NCBI RefSeq assembly: GCF_017809215.1
Contig: NZ_CP065424.1
Coordinates: 1,644,001 to 1,708,000, forward strand
DNA: 64,000 bases
Reading direction: 5' to 3'
DNA from: Heyndrickxia oleronia
GTDB lineage: Bacteria; Bacillota; Bacilli; Bacillales; Bacillaceae_C
Part shown: in pieces, positions 55,687 through 64,000 of the stretch
How positions within the stretch are numbered: the stretch's first letter is position 1
Layout: every line of letters starts with the position of its first letter
Notes under the pieces: generated by a model
What the model was told of the DNA's origin: nothing
The model's database searches: none
Seen by the model: only the letters and a program-made list of their open reading frames with translations
Program-made: the position numbers and the translations under genes

Positions 55687-56298
55687 GTGGCCGGAAATCG
55701 TGAGTTTTTAAATCGCAGATTGCATTCATTACTAGGAGTTGTGCCAATTGGAATATTCTTAATTGTCCACCTAGTTGTGAACCATTTTGCAACAGGCGGA
55801 GAAGAATCATTCAACAATGCTGTAGGCTTCATGGAAAGTCTACCATTCCTTATTTTCCTTGAAATTATTGTTATTTATTTACCTTTGCTGTTCCATGCAA
55901 TTTATGGATTATACATTGCGTTTACAGCAAAAAACAATACGAGTAAATTGGGTTATTTTCGAAATTGGATGTTTCTGTTCCAACGAATTTCAGGAGTAAT
56001 CGTGTTAATCTTTCTTGCATGGCACGTATATGAAACTCGAATTCAAGCAGCTTTAGGGAATGCAGAACTTAATTTCAACTTAATGGAAGATGTATTTTCA
56101 AACCCATGGATGATAGGGTTCTACATAGTTGGATTAATTGCAACTACTTTCCACTTCTCTAATGGTTTATGGTCTTTCTGTGTTAGCTGGGGAATTACAC
56201 AATCTCCACGTTCACAACAAATTGCTAGTTATGTTGTATTAGTAGTATTTGTCGTATTATCAATAATTGGAATTCGTGCAATATTCGCTTTCGTATAA
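55687..56298 (+). CDS. sdhC: Succinate dehydrogenase cytochrome b558 subunit
   Basis: The 203-residue membrane anchor of succinate:menaquinone oxidoreductase, carrying two haems. Five membrane helices and the haem-ligand histidines in HLVVNHFATGG, PLLFHAIYGLYIAF, LAWHVYETRIQ and TTFHFSNGLWSF are seen. The start is GTG 55687, after AGGGGGG; an ATG at 55685 is out of frame. First gene of sdhCAB. Confidence 0.95.
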   Translation: MAGNREFLNRRLHSLLGVVPIGIFLIVHLVVNHFATGGEESFNNAVGFMESLPFLIFLEIIVIYLPLLFHAIYGLYIAFTAKNNTSKLGYFRNWMFLFQRISGVIVLIFLAWHVYETRIQAALGNAELNFNLMEDVFSNPWMIGFYIVGLIATTFHFSNGLWSFCVSWGITQSPRSQQIASYVVLVVFVVLSIIGIRAIFAFV

Positions 56299-56362
56299 GA
56301 GTAAAACAGCAATAAGTAACATTCTTTTAGGAATTATGTTATGAGAAGGAGTGAGTCTTCCA

Positions 56363-58114
56363 GTGAGTAGAGGAAAAATCATCGTAGTCGGCGGTGGATT
56401 AGCTGGCTTGATGTCAACAGTAAAAATTGCAGAGGCAGGAAAACAAGTAGATTTATTTTCATTAGTGCCAGTCAAACGTTCTCACTCTGTTTGTGCACAA
56501 GGTGGAATTAACGGTGCAGTGAATACAAAGGGTGAAGGAGATTCACCATGGATTCACTTTGATGATACCGTTTACGGCGGAGATTTTTTGGCTAATCAGC
56601 CTCCGGTTAAAGCGATGTGTGAAGCAGCGCCAGGAATTATTCATTTATTCGATCGTATGGGTGTAATGTTTAACCGTACACCAGAAGGTTTATTAGACTT
56701 CCGTCGTTTCGGTGGAACTCAACATCACCGTACAGCTTTCGCAGGAGCAACGACTGGTCAACAGTTATTGTACGCGCTCGATGAACAAGTTCGCCGCCAT
56801 GAAGTAGCAGGTCTAGTAAATAAATTTGAAGGCTGGGAATTTTTAGGGATTGTTCAAGATGATGAAGGAGTTTGTCGTGGAATTGTTGCTCAAAACTTGA
56901 CATCAATGGAAATTCAAGCTTTTGAGGCAGACGCAGTTATTATTGCATCAGGTGGTCCTGGTATCATTTTCGGAAAATCCACAAACTCCATTATAAATAC
57001 TGGTTCAGCTGCATCTATTGTTTACCAACAAGGTGCAACTTATGCAAATGGTGAGTTTATTCAGATCCATCCAACGGCTATTCCTGGTGATGACAAATTA
57101 CGTCTCATGAGTGAATCAGCACGTGGGGAAGGTGGACGAGTTTGGACATATAAAGATGGGAAACCATGGTATTTCCTTGAAGAAAAATATCCTGCTTATG
57201 GAAACCTAGTACCTAGAGATATCGCCACTCGTGAAATTTTTAATGTGTGTGTAGATATGAAACTTGGAATTAATGGGGAAAACATGGTATATCTAGATTT
57301 ATCCCATAAGGATCCACATGAGCTTGATGTAAAACTTGGTGGTATCATTGAAATATATGAAAAATTTGTTGGTGAAGACCCACATAAAGTACCTATGAAA
57401 ATCTTCCCTGCTGTCCATTATTCAATGGGTGGATTATGGGTTGACTATAAACAACATACAAAGATCCAAGGCTTATTTGCTGCTGGTGAATGTGATTATT
57501 CTCAGCATGGTGGTAACCGTTTAGGAGCTAACTCCTTACTATCTGCTATTTATGGTGGTATGGTTGCTGGTCCTGAAGCAGTAAATTATATTAATGGATT
57601 AGAAAAGAGCACGGATAGCTTATCTTCTTCGATTTTCGATCAGGCTATTAAAAAAGAAGAAGAAAAATGGAATGATATTTTATCATTAGATGGTAATGAA
57701 AATGCATATCTTCTTCACAAAGAACTTGGGGAATGGATGACTGATAATGTAACGGTTGTACGTTACAATGACCGTCTTCAAAAAACTGATGATAAAATAC
57801 TTGAATTGATGGAGCGCTATAATAACATCAACGTAAATGATACAGCAAAATGGAGTAACCAGGGTGCAACATTTACACGTCAGTTAAAAAATATGCTTCA
57901 TCTTGCTCGTGTCATTACGATTGGTGCATTAAATCGTAATGAAAGTCGTGGTGCTCATTACAAACCGGAATTCGCAAAACGTAATGACGAAGAATGGTTA
58001 AAAACGACTATGGCTGATTTCGATGCTTCTACGAATACTCCGAAATTTAGCTACGAGGATGTAGATGTATCCCTTATTAAGCCTCGTGAACGCGACTACA
58101 CTAAGAAACATTAA
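56363..58114 (+). CDS. sdhA: Succinate dehydrogenase flavoprotein subunit
   Basis: The 583-residue FAD subunit oxidises succinate to fumarate. The FAD Rossmann motif IIVVGGGLAGLMSTVKIAE, the covalent-flavin and substrate region SHSVCAQGGINGAVNTKGEG, HPTAIPGDDKLRLMSESARG, and GECDYSQHGGNRLGANSLLS are all intact. I choose GTG 56363, giving MSRGKIIVVGG at 11 nt from AAGGAG; GTG 56351 overlaps that site. The C-terminus RERDYTKKH sits at a partial duplication (see repeat at 58088). Confidence 0.96.
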   Translation: MSRGKIIVVGGGLAGLMSTVKIAEAGKQVDLFSLVPVKRSHSVCAQGGINGAVNTKGEGDSPWIHFDDTVYGGDFLANQPPVKAMCEAAPGIIHLFDRMGVMFNRTPEGLLDFRRFGGTQHHRTAFAGATTGQQLLYALDEQVRRHEVAGLVNKFEGWEFLGIVQDDEGVCRGIVAQNLTSMEIQAFEADAVIIASGGPGIIFGKSTNSIINTGSAASIVYQQGATYANGEFIQIHPTAIPGDDKLRLMSESARGEGGRVWTYKDGKPWYFLEEKYPAYGNLVPRDIATREIFNVCVDMKLGINGENMVYLDLSHKDPHELDVKLGGIIEIYEKFVGEDPHKVPMKIFPAVHYSMGGLWVDYKQHTKIQGLFAAGECDYSQHGGNRLGANSLLSAIYGGMVAGPEAVNYINGLEKSTDSLSSSIFDQAIKKEEEKWNDILSLDGNENAYLLHKELGEWMTDNVTVVRYNDRLQKTDDKILELMERYNNINVNDTAKWSNQGATFTRQLKNMLHLARVITIGALNRNESRGAHYKPEFAKRNDEEWLKTTMADFDASTNTPKFSYEDVDVSLIKPRERDYTKKH

Positions 58115-58168
58115 TAACTATTAGTGTTTTACGTTATTAACTTTATGAACGCGACTATACTAAAACGA
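58087..58168 (+). repeat. Partial direct duplication at the sdhA 3' end
   Basis: TGAACGCGACTACACTAA (from 58087) recurs as TGAACGCGACTATACTAA (from 58146), 17 of 18 identical, 59 bp apart. The second copy reads RDYTKTKEEK and stops at TAA 58178-58180 overlapping the sdhB ribosome-binding region, so it looks like the older sdhA end. Between the copies lies an 8-bp stem TTAATAAC/GTTATTAA (58111-58140). Confidence 0.8.
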
Positions 58169-58184
58169 AAGAGGAGAAATAAGG

Positions 58185-58952
58185 ATGAGTGAACAAAAAA
58201 CGGTACGCTTTATTATTACTCGTCAAGATAATCCAAATTCTGCTCCGTACCAAGAAGAATTTGTATTACCGTATCGTCCAAATATGAACGTAATTTCATC
58301 ATTAATGGAAATTCGTCGGAATCCAGTAAATGCAAAAGGTGAAAAGACAACACCTATTACTTGGGATATGAACTGTTTGGAAGAAGTTTGTGGCGCCTGT
58401 TCAATGGTTATAAATGGAAAGCCTAGACAGTCCTGTTCTGCTTTAATTGATAAACTGGAACAACCGATTCGTTTAGAACCAATGCGTACATTCCCAGTTA
58501 TTCGTGACCTGCAAGTAGATCGCAGTCGTATGTTTGATTCCTTGAAAAAGGTAAAGGCATGGATTCCAATTGATGGTACTTATGATCTAGGTGAAGGGCC
58601 ACGTATGCCAGAGAAAAAACGTCAATGGGCATATGAATTATCTAAATGTATGACTTGTGGTGTTTGCTTAGAAGCATGTCCGAATGTAAATAGCAAATCC
58701 AATTTTATTGGACCGGCTCCACTATCACAAGTTCGTTTATTTAATAGCCACCCTACAGGTGCAATGAATAAAGATGAGCGTTTAGAAGCAATCATGGGAG
58801 ATGGAGGACTTGCAAACTGTGGTAACTCTCAAAACTGTGTGCAATCTTGTCCAAAAGGTATTCCTTTGACTACTTCCATCGCTTCATTAAATCGTGCAGC
58901 TACATTCCAAATGTTTAAAAACTTCTTCGGAAGCGATCATATGGTAGATTAA
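58185..58952 (+). CDS. sdhB: Succinate dehydrogenase iron-sulfur subunit
   Basis: The 255-residue subunit passes electrons from FAD to the membrane. The [2Fe-2S] cluster motif is CLEEVCGACSMVINGKPRQS with the final cysteine just after; the [4Fe-4S] and [3Fe-4S] ligands are in CMTCGVCLEACPNV and CGNSQNCVQSCPKGIP. GAGGAG lies ahead of ATG 58185. Terminator follows. Confidence 0.96.
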   Translation: MSEQKTVRFIITRQDNPNSAPYQEEFVLPYRPNMNVISSLMEIRRNPVNAKGEKTTPITWDMNCLEEVCGACSMVINGKPRQSCSALIDKLEQPIRLEPMRTFPVIRDLQVDRSRMFDSLKKVKAWIPIDGTYDLGEGPRMPEKKRQWAYELSKCMTCGVCLEACPNVNSKSNFIGPAPLSQVRLFNSHPTGAMNKDERLEAIMGDGGLANCGNSQNCVQSCPKGIPLTTSIASLNRAATFQMFKNFFGSDHMVD

Positions 58953-58960
58953 TTTAAACG

Positions 58961-58988
58961 GCCGTCCACATGTGTGGGCGGCTTTTTA
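58961..58988 (+). terminator. Terminator after sdhB
   Basis: GCCGTCCACA (58961-58970) pairs with TGTGGGCGGC (58973-58982) with one G-T wobble and a minimal loop, followed by T5. Confidence 0.88.
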
Positions 58989-59109
58989 CTTATATAACAT
59001 CCCTCTATCTAACCCCGTTTTATTCCACTTCTAGCTTTTTTATGGAAATAAAAAAGAGTAAACTATAAATTTCAGAAGTTGGATTTACCTGATAATTCAG
59101 TGAAAACAC

Positions 59110-59163
59110 TTTCCACAGAATTATTTTCTCGCTATAATAGAATAGAATGAATGGTCATTCATT
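59110..59163 (+). promoter_or_regulatory. Thioesterase promoter with FadR-like palindrome
   Basis: TTTCCA (59110-59115), a 17-bp spacer and TATAAT (59133-59138) form the promoter. AATGAATG-GT-CATTCATT (59146-59163) lies on the transcription start. The half-sites equal those of the FadR operator but with a 2-nt centre between TGAATG and CATTCA instead of six. Confidence 0.7.
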
Positions 59164-59182
59164 TATAGGGGAGGAGAAATAA

Positions 59183-59638
59183 ATGATGAAAAATATATCC
59201 TATATAGAAAACTTTGATGAATGGAGAAAAGGCTTTTCTTTTTATCATCCTATAACTGTTCGTTTTTCAGAAACAGATATGTTTGGTCACTTAAATAACA
59301 CAGTTCCATTTACTTATTTTGAGGAGGCGAGAATTGAATTTTTAAAACAAAAAGCATTTATGCAAGATTGGATAAAGGAGACAACTCATGCAATTCCCGT
59401 TGTAGCTGATCTACAATGTGATTACATAAAGCAGGTATTTTTCGGTGAGACGCTTAATATTTTTGTTAAGGCTAATAAAGTTGGAACCTCTTCGGTAGAT
59501 ATTCATTATATGGCAGTAAATGAACAAAATGAAATTTGTTTTGTCGGAAGAGGTGCAATGGTTCAAATTTCAACAGAGACAGGGAAAGGAATACCTTGGA
59601 CTGAAGAGGAAAAATTAAAATTAGTTAATAGTTATTAA
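59183..59638 (+). CDS. ysmA: Acyl-CoA thioesterase, 4-hydroxybenzoyl-CoA thioesterase family (YsmA)
   Basis: This 151-residue hot-dog protein resembles YsmA/YbgC-type thioesterases that hydrolyse acyl-CoA. The 4HBT signature VRFSETDMFGHLNNTVPFTY (catalytic Asp in SETDMFGHLNN) and the following FEEARIEFL helix are present. GGGGAGGAG precedes ATG 59183. The FadR-like palindrome at its promoter suggests control by acyl-CoA level. Located between sdhB and gerE as in B. subtilis. Confidence 0.85.
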   Translation: MMKNISYIENFDEWRKGFSFYHPITVRFSETDMFGHLNNTVPFTYFEEARIEFLKQKAFMQDWIKETTHAIPVVADLQCDYIKQVFFGETLNIFVKANKVGTSSVDIHYMAVNEQNEICFVGRGAMVQISTETGKGIPWTEEEKLKLVNSY

Positions 59639-59732
59639 AAATTATCAGTATTAATTTCAGTCGTAAGCTACAAAAAAATAAATAAACAGCACATTTTTCT
59701 CTTTTTCTTTTATTCCTTGCTAATACAATGTC

Positions 59733-59760
59733 ACTCTAATTATTTCTTTCACATATGATA
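59733..59760 (+). promoter_or_regulatory. Sigma-K-type promoter of gerE
   Basis: AC (59733-59734), a 17-bp spacer and CATATGATA (59752-59760) match the sigma-K pattern (AC, then CATANNNTA). RNA would start near 59769. This is the expected late mother-cell promoter. Confidence 0.65.
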
Positions 59761-59825
59761 ATCTGACAATCAAATTACCCATCCCCGCGGTTTAAAGCTG
59801 GCGAAGGCAAGGAGGGTTACAATAG

Positions 59826-60050
59826 TTGAAGGACAACGAATTCACACACAAACCGCTGCTTACAAAAAGAGAAAGAGAAGTGTTCGAGCTGTTAGTTCAA
59901 GATAAGACAACAAAAGAAATTGCAAGCGAATTGTTTATAAGCGAGAAAACAGTTCGAAATCATATTTCCAATGCCATGCAAAAGCTTGGAGTCAAGGGGC
60001 GTTCTCAAGCTGTAGTGGAACTTCTTCGCATGGGAGAATTAAAGCTTTAA
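59826..60050 (+). CDS. gerE: Spore coat gene regulator GerE
   Basis: The 74-residue LuxR/FixJ-type regulator of late mother-cell genes. Nearly the whole protein is the [23 protein letters not shown], then [20 protein letters not shown] and [20 protein letters not shown]. It lacks a receiver domain, as GerE does. The start is TTG 59826, 10 nt after AAGGAGGG. A terminator follows the gene. Confidence 0.97.
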   Translation: MKDNEFTHKPLLTKREREVFELLVQDKTTKEIASELFISEKTVRNHISNAMQKLGVKGRSQAVVELLRMGELKL

Positions 60051-60055
60051 CCAAG

Positions 60056-60087
60056 AAACCGACTGCCAGACTGCAGTCGGTTTTGCT
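60056..60087 (+). terminator. Terminator after gerE
   Basis: AAACCGACTGC (60056-60066) pairs perfectly with GCAGTCGGTTT (60073-60083) around a 6-nt loop, then a T-rich tail. The next 200 bp up to ysmB are AT-rich with no recognised feature. Confidence 0.88.
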
Positions 60088-60289
60088 TTGAATTTTTAAT
60101 GTGAAGCTTAATAAAAACATGCTTGAATTTTTTTAGAAAAAAGGTGACAATATTTCTAGTACTATTTAATAGATAGCTTATGAAAGTTCAGAGGAATTGA
60201 TGTTTGATTCGTGGGTTTAGTAAGAATGAACCATACTTAATATCCGACTTTCAACCTCTAACTTCTAATTGATAGGGGGTTCTTCATTA

Positions 60290-60748
60290 ATGAATAATGA
60301 AGGAAATGTACAACAACATCCAAAAGATATTGTTGCAACAATAGAAAAGGATCTGCGTTATATCTCAGCAATTATTAAGCAAAAGGGCAGGGAATTATTA
60401 AGTAATTATACGATCACGCCTCCGCAATTTGTTGCCTTACAGTGGCTATTTGAAGAAGGGGACATGACAATTGGTGAATTATCGAATAAAATGTATTTAG
60501 CATTTAGTACTACTACTGATTTAATCGATCGCATGGAAAAGAACGAATTAGTTGTGAGGGTAAAAGATCCGCATGATCGACGAGTAGTACGTATTCACCT
60601 TTTGGATAAAGGGAAACAAATGATAGATGAAGTCATTCAAAAAAGACAAGGATATTTACAAGATATTCTTTTTAATTTTTCTTCAGATGAGGTTCTTCAA
60701 TTAAAAGACAGCCTCATGAAATTACATCAAGAAATGAGAGAAGAATGA
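60290..60748 (+). CDS. ysmB: MarR-family transcriptional regulator (YsmB)
   Basis: A 152-residue winged-helix regulator. [20 protein letters not shown] then [20 protein letters not shown] and the wing [20 protein letters not shown] are typical MarR features. The ligand and targets are unknown. ATG 60290 is preferred over an upstream TTG because AGGGGGTTC lies 10 nt ahead of it. murI starts 10 nt after the stop. Confidence 0.87.
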   Translation: MNNEGNVQQHPKDIVATIEKDLRYISAIIKQKGRELLSNYTITPPQFVALQWLFEEGDMTIGELSNKMYLAFSTTTDLIDRMEKNELVVRVKDPHDRRVVRIHLLDKGKQMIDEVIQKRQGYLQDILFNFSSDEVLQLKDSLMKLHQEMREE

Positions 60749-60758
60749 GGCGAGATTT

Positions 60759-61562
60759 TTGAACCAACCAATCGGTATTATTGATTCAGGTGTTGGAGGA
60801 TTAACGGTTGTTAAGGAAGTACTCAAACAATTACCTAATGAAAGTATTATGTACGTTGGCGATACGGCACGTTGTCCATACGGCCCCAGACCTGTAAGTG
60901 AAGTGAAAGCTTTCACATGGCAAATGACAAGATTCTTATTAAAAAGAAATATTAAAATGCTTGTTATTGCCTGTAATACTGCAACAGCAGTTGTGTTAGA
61001 CGAAATTCGTTCTGAACTAAAAATCCCTGTTCTTGGAGTTATTTATCCTGGAGCAAGGGCAGCCTTAAAATTAACAAAAACATTTAAGGTTGGCATATTA
61101 GGCACGATTGGTACTATTCAAAGTGGAGCGTATGATAGAGCTTTGAAATCAATTAATAAAAAGACAAGCATCACTTCCTTAGCATGTCCGAAGTTTGTAC
61201 CGCTAGTTGAAAGCGGTGAATATAAAAGTGCTATTGCAAAAAAAATAGTTGCAGAGACATTGTATCCAATTCAAAAAAGTGATATTGATACATTAATACT
61301 TGGATGCACACACTATCCTTTGTTAGGAGAAATCATTAAGAATGTAATGGGTGATCAAGTGCAGGTGATTAGTTCAGGTGATGAAACCGCAAGAGAAATT
61401 AGTACAATCCTATATTTTCGTCATATTATGAATATGAATGAAACAACACCAAAACATCACTTTTTTACAACAGGATCGAGTAGTATTTTTAGTAATATTG
61501 CTTCATCATGGCTTGAACGAGAGATAAAGGATGTAGAGACCATATACTTAGGAGATGAATAA
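60759..61562 (+). CDS. murI: Glutamate racemase
   Basis: It makes D-glutamate for peptidoglycan (and capsule in some Bacillus). The 267-residue protein has [20 protein letters not shown] with the catalytic aspartate, the first catalytic cysteine in [10 protein letters not shown] and the second in LGCTHYPLL. The start is TTG 60759, after AATGAGGCGAG. It corresponds to B. subtilis racE in position. The left arm of its terminator lies inside the coding sequence. Confidence 0.95.
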   Translation: MNQPIGIIDSGVGGLTVVKEVLKQLPNESIMYVGDTARCPYGPRPVSEVKAFTWQMTRFLLKRNIKMLVIACNTATAVVLDEIRSELKIPVLGVIYPGARAALKLTKTFKVGILGTIGTIQSGAYDRALKSINKKTSITSLACPKFVPLVESGEYKSAIAKKIVAETLYPIQKSDIDTLILGCTHYPLLGEIIKNVMGDQVQVISSGDETAREISTILYFRHIMNMNETTPKHHFFTTGSSSIFSNIASSWLEREIKDVETIYLGDE

Positions 61563-61588
61563 CTCCTGAGTATATGGTTTTTTATTTT
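61540..61588 (+). terminator. Terminator overlapping the murI end
   Basis: CCATATACTTAGGAG (61540-61554) pairs with CTCCTGAGTATATGG (61563-61577), one wobble, 8-nt loop containing the stop codon region, followed by T6. Confidence 0.9.
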
Positions 61589-61656
61589 AAAACGGTCTAT
61601 TTTGAAAAGAAAGCTCGTATACATATTAGTACAAACTGTCCTAGGAGGGGTACGAT

Positions 61657-62724
61657 ATGTCTAAAAAAACAAAGGCAACGGTAGCCGTTACATTATTGGC
61701 ATCAAGTGTATATTTATCTGGTTGTGGTTTATTTGGAGAGGAAAAAATGGAGAAAATTGATCCTCCTCAAAAGGTTACTTCATTGAAAAATGCTGATTCC
61801 TTAAAAAGTACTGAAAAGAATAGTAATGAAGAAAAAAATACTGTGATGACTGAACTGTATTTAATTGATAAAAACGGTTATGTCGTTTCACAAACATTGC
61901 CATTACCGAATAAATCGGGAGTTGCTGCACAAGCTTTAGAATATTTGGTAAGTGATGGACCAGGTCAAGATTTAATACCTAACGGGTTCCGAACAGTCCT
62001 ACCTGCAAACACAAATATAAGTGTGAACGTTGAAAAAGATGGTACTGCAGTAGTTGATTTTTCTAAGGAATTCAAAAATTACGATAAAGCGGATGAGGAA
62101 AAAATTCTTCAATCGATAACCTGGACATTAACCCAATTTGATTCAATCGATAAAGTTAAATTAATGGTAAATGGCGAACCTTTAAAGGAAATGCCAGTTA
62201 ATGGAACACCGATTAATCAAGAAGGATTAACGCGAGCTAATGGTATCAATAATGACTTGTCAGATGTAATCGATGTGACTAATACACATCCGCTTACAGT
62301 CTATTATTTAGCTGAAAATGGTGGTCATTCATACTACGTACCTGTAACAAAACGTGTCCAGAATATAGAATCTACTGATGTGAATGCAGAGATTAAACAA
62401 ATTGTTGCAGAATTAGTTAAAGGGCCTAATAAAAATTCTCCTCTTGTTAGTGCATTCCAATCTGATGTAGCGCTATTGGAAGATCCTGTTATTAAAGATG
62501 GGCAAGTTACGTTAAATTTTAATGAAAATATTCTAGGAAGCTTTGAGGAAAAGAAGATTGCAGACAGTGTTTTAAAACCACTGGTTTATACATTAACAGA
62601 GAAAAAGGAAATTAAAAGTGTAGCAGTTGAAGTTGATGGAAGTTCTAAACTTGTCAATGAAAATGGTGAGCCACTAACAGAACCAGTAACACGGCCGGAA
62701 AATGTGAACACTGGTAGTTTTTAA
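61657..62724 (+). CDS. gerM: Spore germination lipoprotein GerM
   Basis: A 355-residue lipoprotein with signal peptide and lipobox LSGC (Cys23), followed by two GerMN domains (about 70-170 and 215-315; VMTELYLIDKNGYVV and LTVYYLAENGGHSYYVP start each). In B. subtilis GerM is needed for normal sporulation and germination and helps localise the SpoIIQ-SpoIIIA channel. AGGAGGGG lies ahead of ATG 61657. Terminator follows; no sporulation promoter could be identified with confidence. Confidence 0.95.
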   Translation: MSKKTKATVAVTLLASSVYLSGCGLFGEEKMEKIDPPQKVTSLKNADSLKSTEKNSNEEKNTVMTELYLIDKNGYVVSQTLPLPNKSGVAAQALEYLVSDGPGQDLIPNGFRTVLPANTNISVNVEKDGTAVVDFSKEFKNYDKADEEKILQSITWTLTQFDSIDKVKLMVNGEPLKEMPVNGTPINQEGLTRANGINNDLSDVIDVTNTHPLTVYYLAENGGHSYYVPVTKRVQNIESTDVNAEIKQIVAELVKGPNKNSPLVSAFQSDVALLEDPVIKDGQVTLNFNENILGSFEEKKIADSVLKPLVYTLTEKKEIKSVAVEVDGSSKLVNENGEPLTEPVTRPENVNTGSF

Positions 62725-62757
62725 TCATAAAAGTTTGATATACTATATACTGTGAAT

Positions 62758-62789
62758 AAAGAGGTTGGCATTTTGCCACCTCTTTTTAT
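62758..62789 (+). terminator. Terminator after gerM
   Basis: AAAGAGGT-T-GGCA (62758-62770) pairs with TGCC-ACCTCTTT (62774-62785) with one bulge, followed by T-rich sequence. Confidence 0.88.
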
Positions 62790-62831
62790 TGGTAGAACTT
62801 TTTATTATATAAGTTAAGGGAGGATATTTAC

Positions 62832-63584
62832 ATGCGGGTTGATGGTAGGGAAAAACTACAATTACGACCAATACATATAGAAACTGATTACTTAAAACAC
62901 CCTGAAGGTTCGGTATTAATTACAGTTGGTGATACAAAAGTAATTTGTACAGCAAGTATAGAAGATCGAGTGCCACCCTTTATGCGTGGGAGTGGCAAGG
63001 GATGGATAACTGCAGAATATTCAATGCTCCCACGGGCAACTGAACAGCGTAATATACGTGAATCTTCAAAAGGAAAGGTTTCCGGGAGAACGATGGAAAT
63101 TCAACGCTTAATTGGGAGAGCATTGCGTGCAGTGGTAAATCTAGAGAGTATTGGCGAGAGAACAATATGGATCGATTGTGATGTCATTCAGGCAGACGGA
63201 GGCACACGTACAGCTTCGATTACAGGTGCCTTTATAGCAATGACTCAAGCGTTTTCGAAATTATATGAAAATAAAACGATTAAAACGTTTCCGATTACGG
63301 ACTATCTTGCAGCAACGAGTGTGGGGATAATAAAGGATCATGGTGCAGTATTAGATTTAAATTATTCGGAAGATAGTCAGGCACTTGTTGATATGAATGT
63401 CGTCATGACGGGGGCAGGAAATTTTGTTGAATTACAAGGCACAGGAGAGGAAGCAACATTTTCCCCAAATGAATTGCAGCAATTAATTGAAACAGCAACG
63501 CATGGGTTGAGAGAAATCTTTTCCATTCAGCAAAAGGCATTAGGTCCAATCGCAAATCATATTACGCTTACATGTGAGGAATAA
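62832..63584 (+). CDS. rph: Ribonuclease PH
   Basis: The 250-residue phosphorolytic 3'-5' exoribonuclease trims tRNA 3' ends. [73 protein letters not shown] and [13 protein letters not shown] [14 protein letters not shown] are canonical. AAGGGAGG precedes ATG 62832. The pyrophosphatase gene begins 4 nt after its stop, the usual rph-rdgB pairing. Confidence 0.97.
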   Translation: MRVDGREKLQLRPIHIETDYLKHPEGSVLITVGDTKVICTASIEDRVPPFMRGSGKGWITAEYSMLPRATEQRNIRESSKGKVSGRTMEIQRLIGRALRAVVNLESIGERTIWIDCDVIQADGGTRTASITGAFIAMTQAFSKLYENKTIKTFPITDYLAATSVGIIKDHGAVLDLNYSEDSQALVDMNVVMTGAGNFVELQGTGEEATFSPNELQQLIETATHGLREIFSIQQKALGPIANHITLTCEE

Positions 63585-63587
63585 AAA

Positions 63588-64000
63588 ATGAAACAACAAG
63601 TAATTATAGCAACAAAAAATAGTGGGAAAGCAAAAGAATTTGAGAGTTTATTTTCAGCATTTAATATTAAAGTAAAAACATTATTAGATTTTCCTGATGC
63701 AATAGATGTTGAAGAAACAGGACATACCTTTGAAGAAAATGCAGTATTAAAAGCAGAAACCATCGCTTCACAATTTGGTCAAATGGTACTAGCTGATGAT
63801 AGTGGATTATGCATTGATGCATTGAATGGAAGACCAGGAATTTATTCTGCAAGATATGCAGGTGAAGAAAAAGATGATGAGAAAAATATTGATAAAGTTT
63901 TAAAAGAAATGAAAGATGTGCCTGCAGGTGATCGTGCAGCTCGGTTTTATTGTGCATTGGCTCTAGCAGTACCTGGAGAAAAAACAATAACTGTAACTGG
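63588..64000 (+). CDS. XTP/dITP diphosphatase (3' end cut by window)
   Basis: It hydrolyses non-canonical purine nucleotides (dITP, XTP) to keep them out of DNA and RNA. The first 137 residues of a family usually about 195-200 long are visible: [18 protein letters not shown], the [13 protein letters not shown] segment, and the catalytic [27 protein letters not shown] at the end of rph serves as ribosome-binding site. It corresponds to B. subtilis ysnA. Confidence 0.95.
   Translation, partial: MKQQVIIATKNSGKAKEFESLFSAFNIKVKTLLDFPDAIDVEETGHTFEENAVLKAETIASQFGQMVLADDSGLCIDALNGRPGIYSARYAGEEKDDEKNIDKVLKEMKDVPAGDRAARFYCALALAVPGEKTITVT

Overview
The window is a low-GC, endospore-forming Bacillaceae chromosome segment. 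Three things support this: Bacillus-type AGGAGG ribosome-binding sites with many TTG/GTG starts, spore genes (sspI, gerE, gerM, ytaF, ytxC), and gene order that follows the Bacillus subtilis accA-to-ysnA region almost throughout. The species cannot be named from the sequence. Both ends cut genes: accA lacks its 5' end and the XTP/dITP pyrophosphatase gene lacks its 3' end. I see no rRNA, tRNA, insertion sequence, prophage or CRISPR array.

Layout. 1-12 kb: central carbon metabolism (accA, pfkA-pyk, a lone ytvI-type transporter, citZ-icd-mdh), then a MaoC-like protein and hflK-hflC at the position where B. subtilis has phoPR. 12-23 kb: DNA replication and repair with gluconeogenesis (polA, mutM, ytaF, coaE, gapB, speD, nrdR, dnaB, dnaI, ytxC). 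23-34 kb: translation (thrS behind a T-box; infC-rpmI-rplT behind an L20-type leader; pheST behind a T-box), with small membrane proteins, an M42 peptidase, sspI and an rRNA methyltransferase-like gene between them. 34-42 kb: BI-1 family protein, rnhC, zapA, cvpA-like, polX, mutS2, yshE. 42-48 kb: fatty-acid beta-oxidation (lcfA, fadR, fadB, etfB, etfA). 48-51 kb: a CtaG-like protein and a Cu(I) P1B-type ATPase, an insertion relative to B. subtilis. 51-64 kb: trxA, uvrC, lysC behind a lysine riboswitch, yslB, sdhCAB, a thioesterase, gerE, a MarR regulator, murI, gerM, rph and the pyrophosphatase.

Regulation is unusually readable. Two T-boxes, a lysine riboswitch, an L20-type leader, an exact CcpN-type operator on gapB, a FadR operator at the fadR promoter and a related palindrome at a thioesterase gene, cre-like sites, sigma-G and sigma-K promoters (sspI, gerE) and about two dozen intrinsic terminators can be located.

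The most interesting observations are RNA-level. (1) The putative sporulation genes ytaF and ytxC, each downstream of housekeeping genes, have their Shine-Dalgarno in the right arm of a hairpin. The left arm lies upstream of the likely start site of the gene's own promoter, so read-through mRNA should be silent while dedicated mRNA is translatable, as in phage T4 gene e. (2) speD has a ~140-nt leader with an intrinsic terminator just before the gene, alternative pairings and an SD-sequestering pairing, so it is a candidate unclassified attenuator or riboswitch. (3) citZ has a long structured leader closed by a 12-bp long-range pairing.
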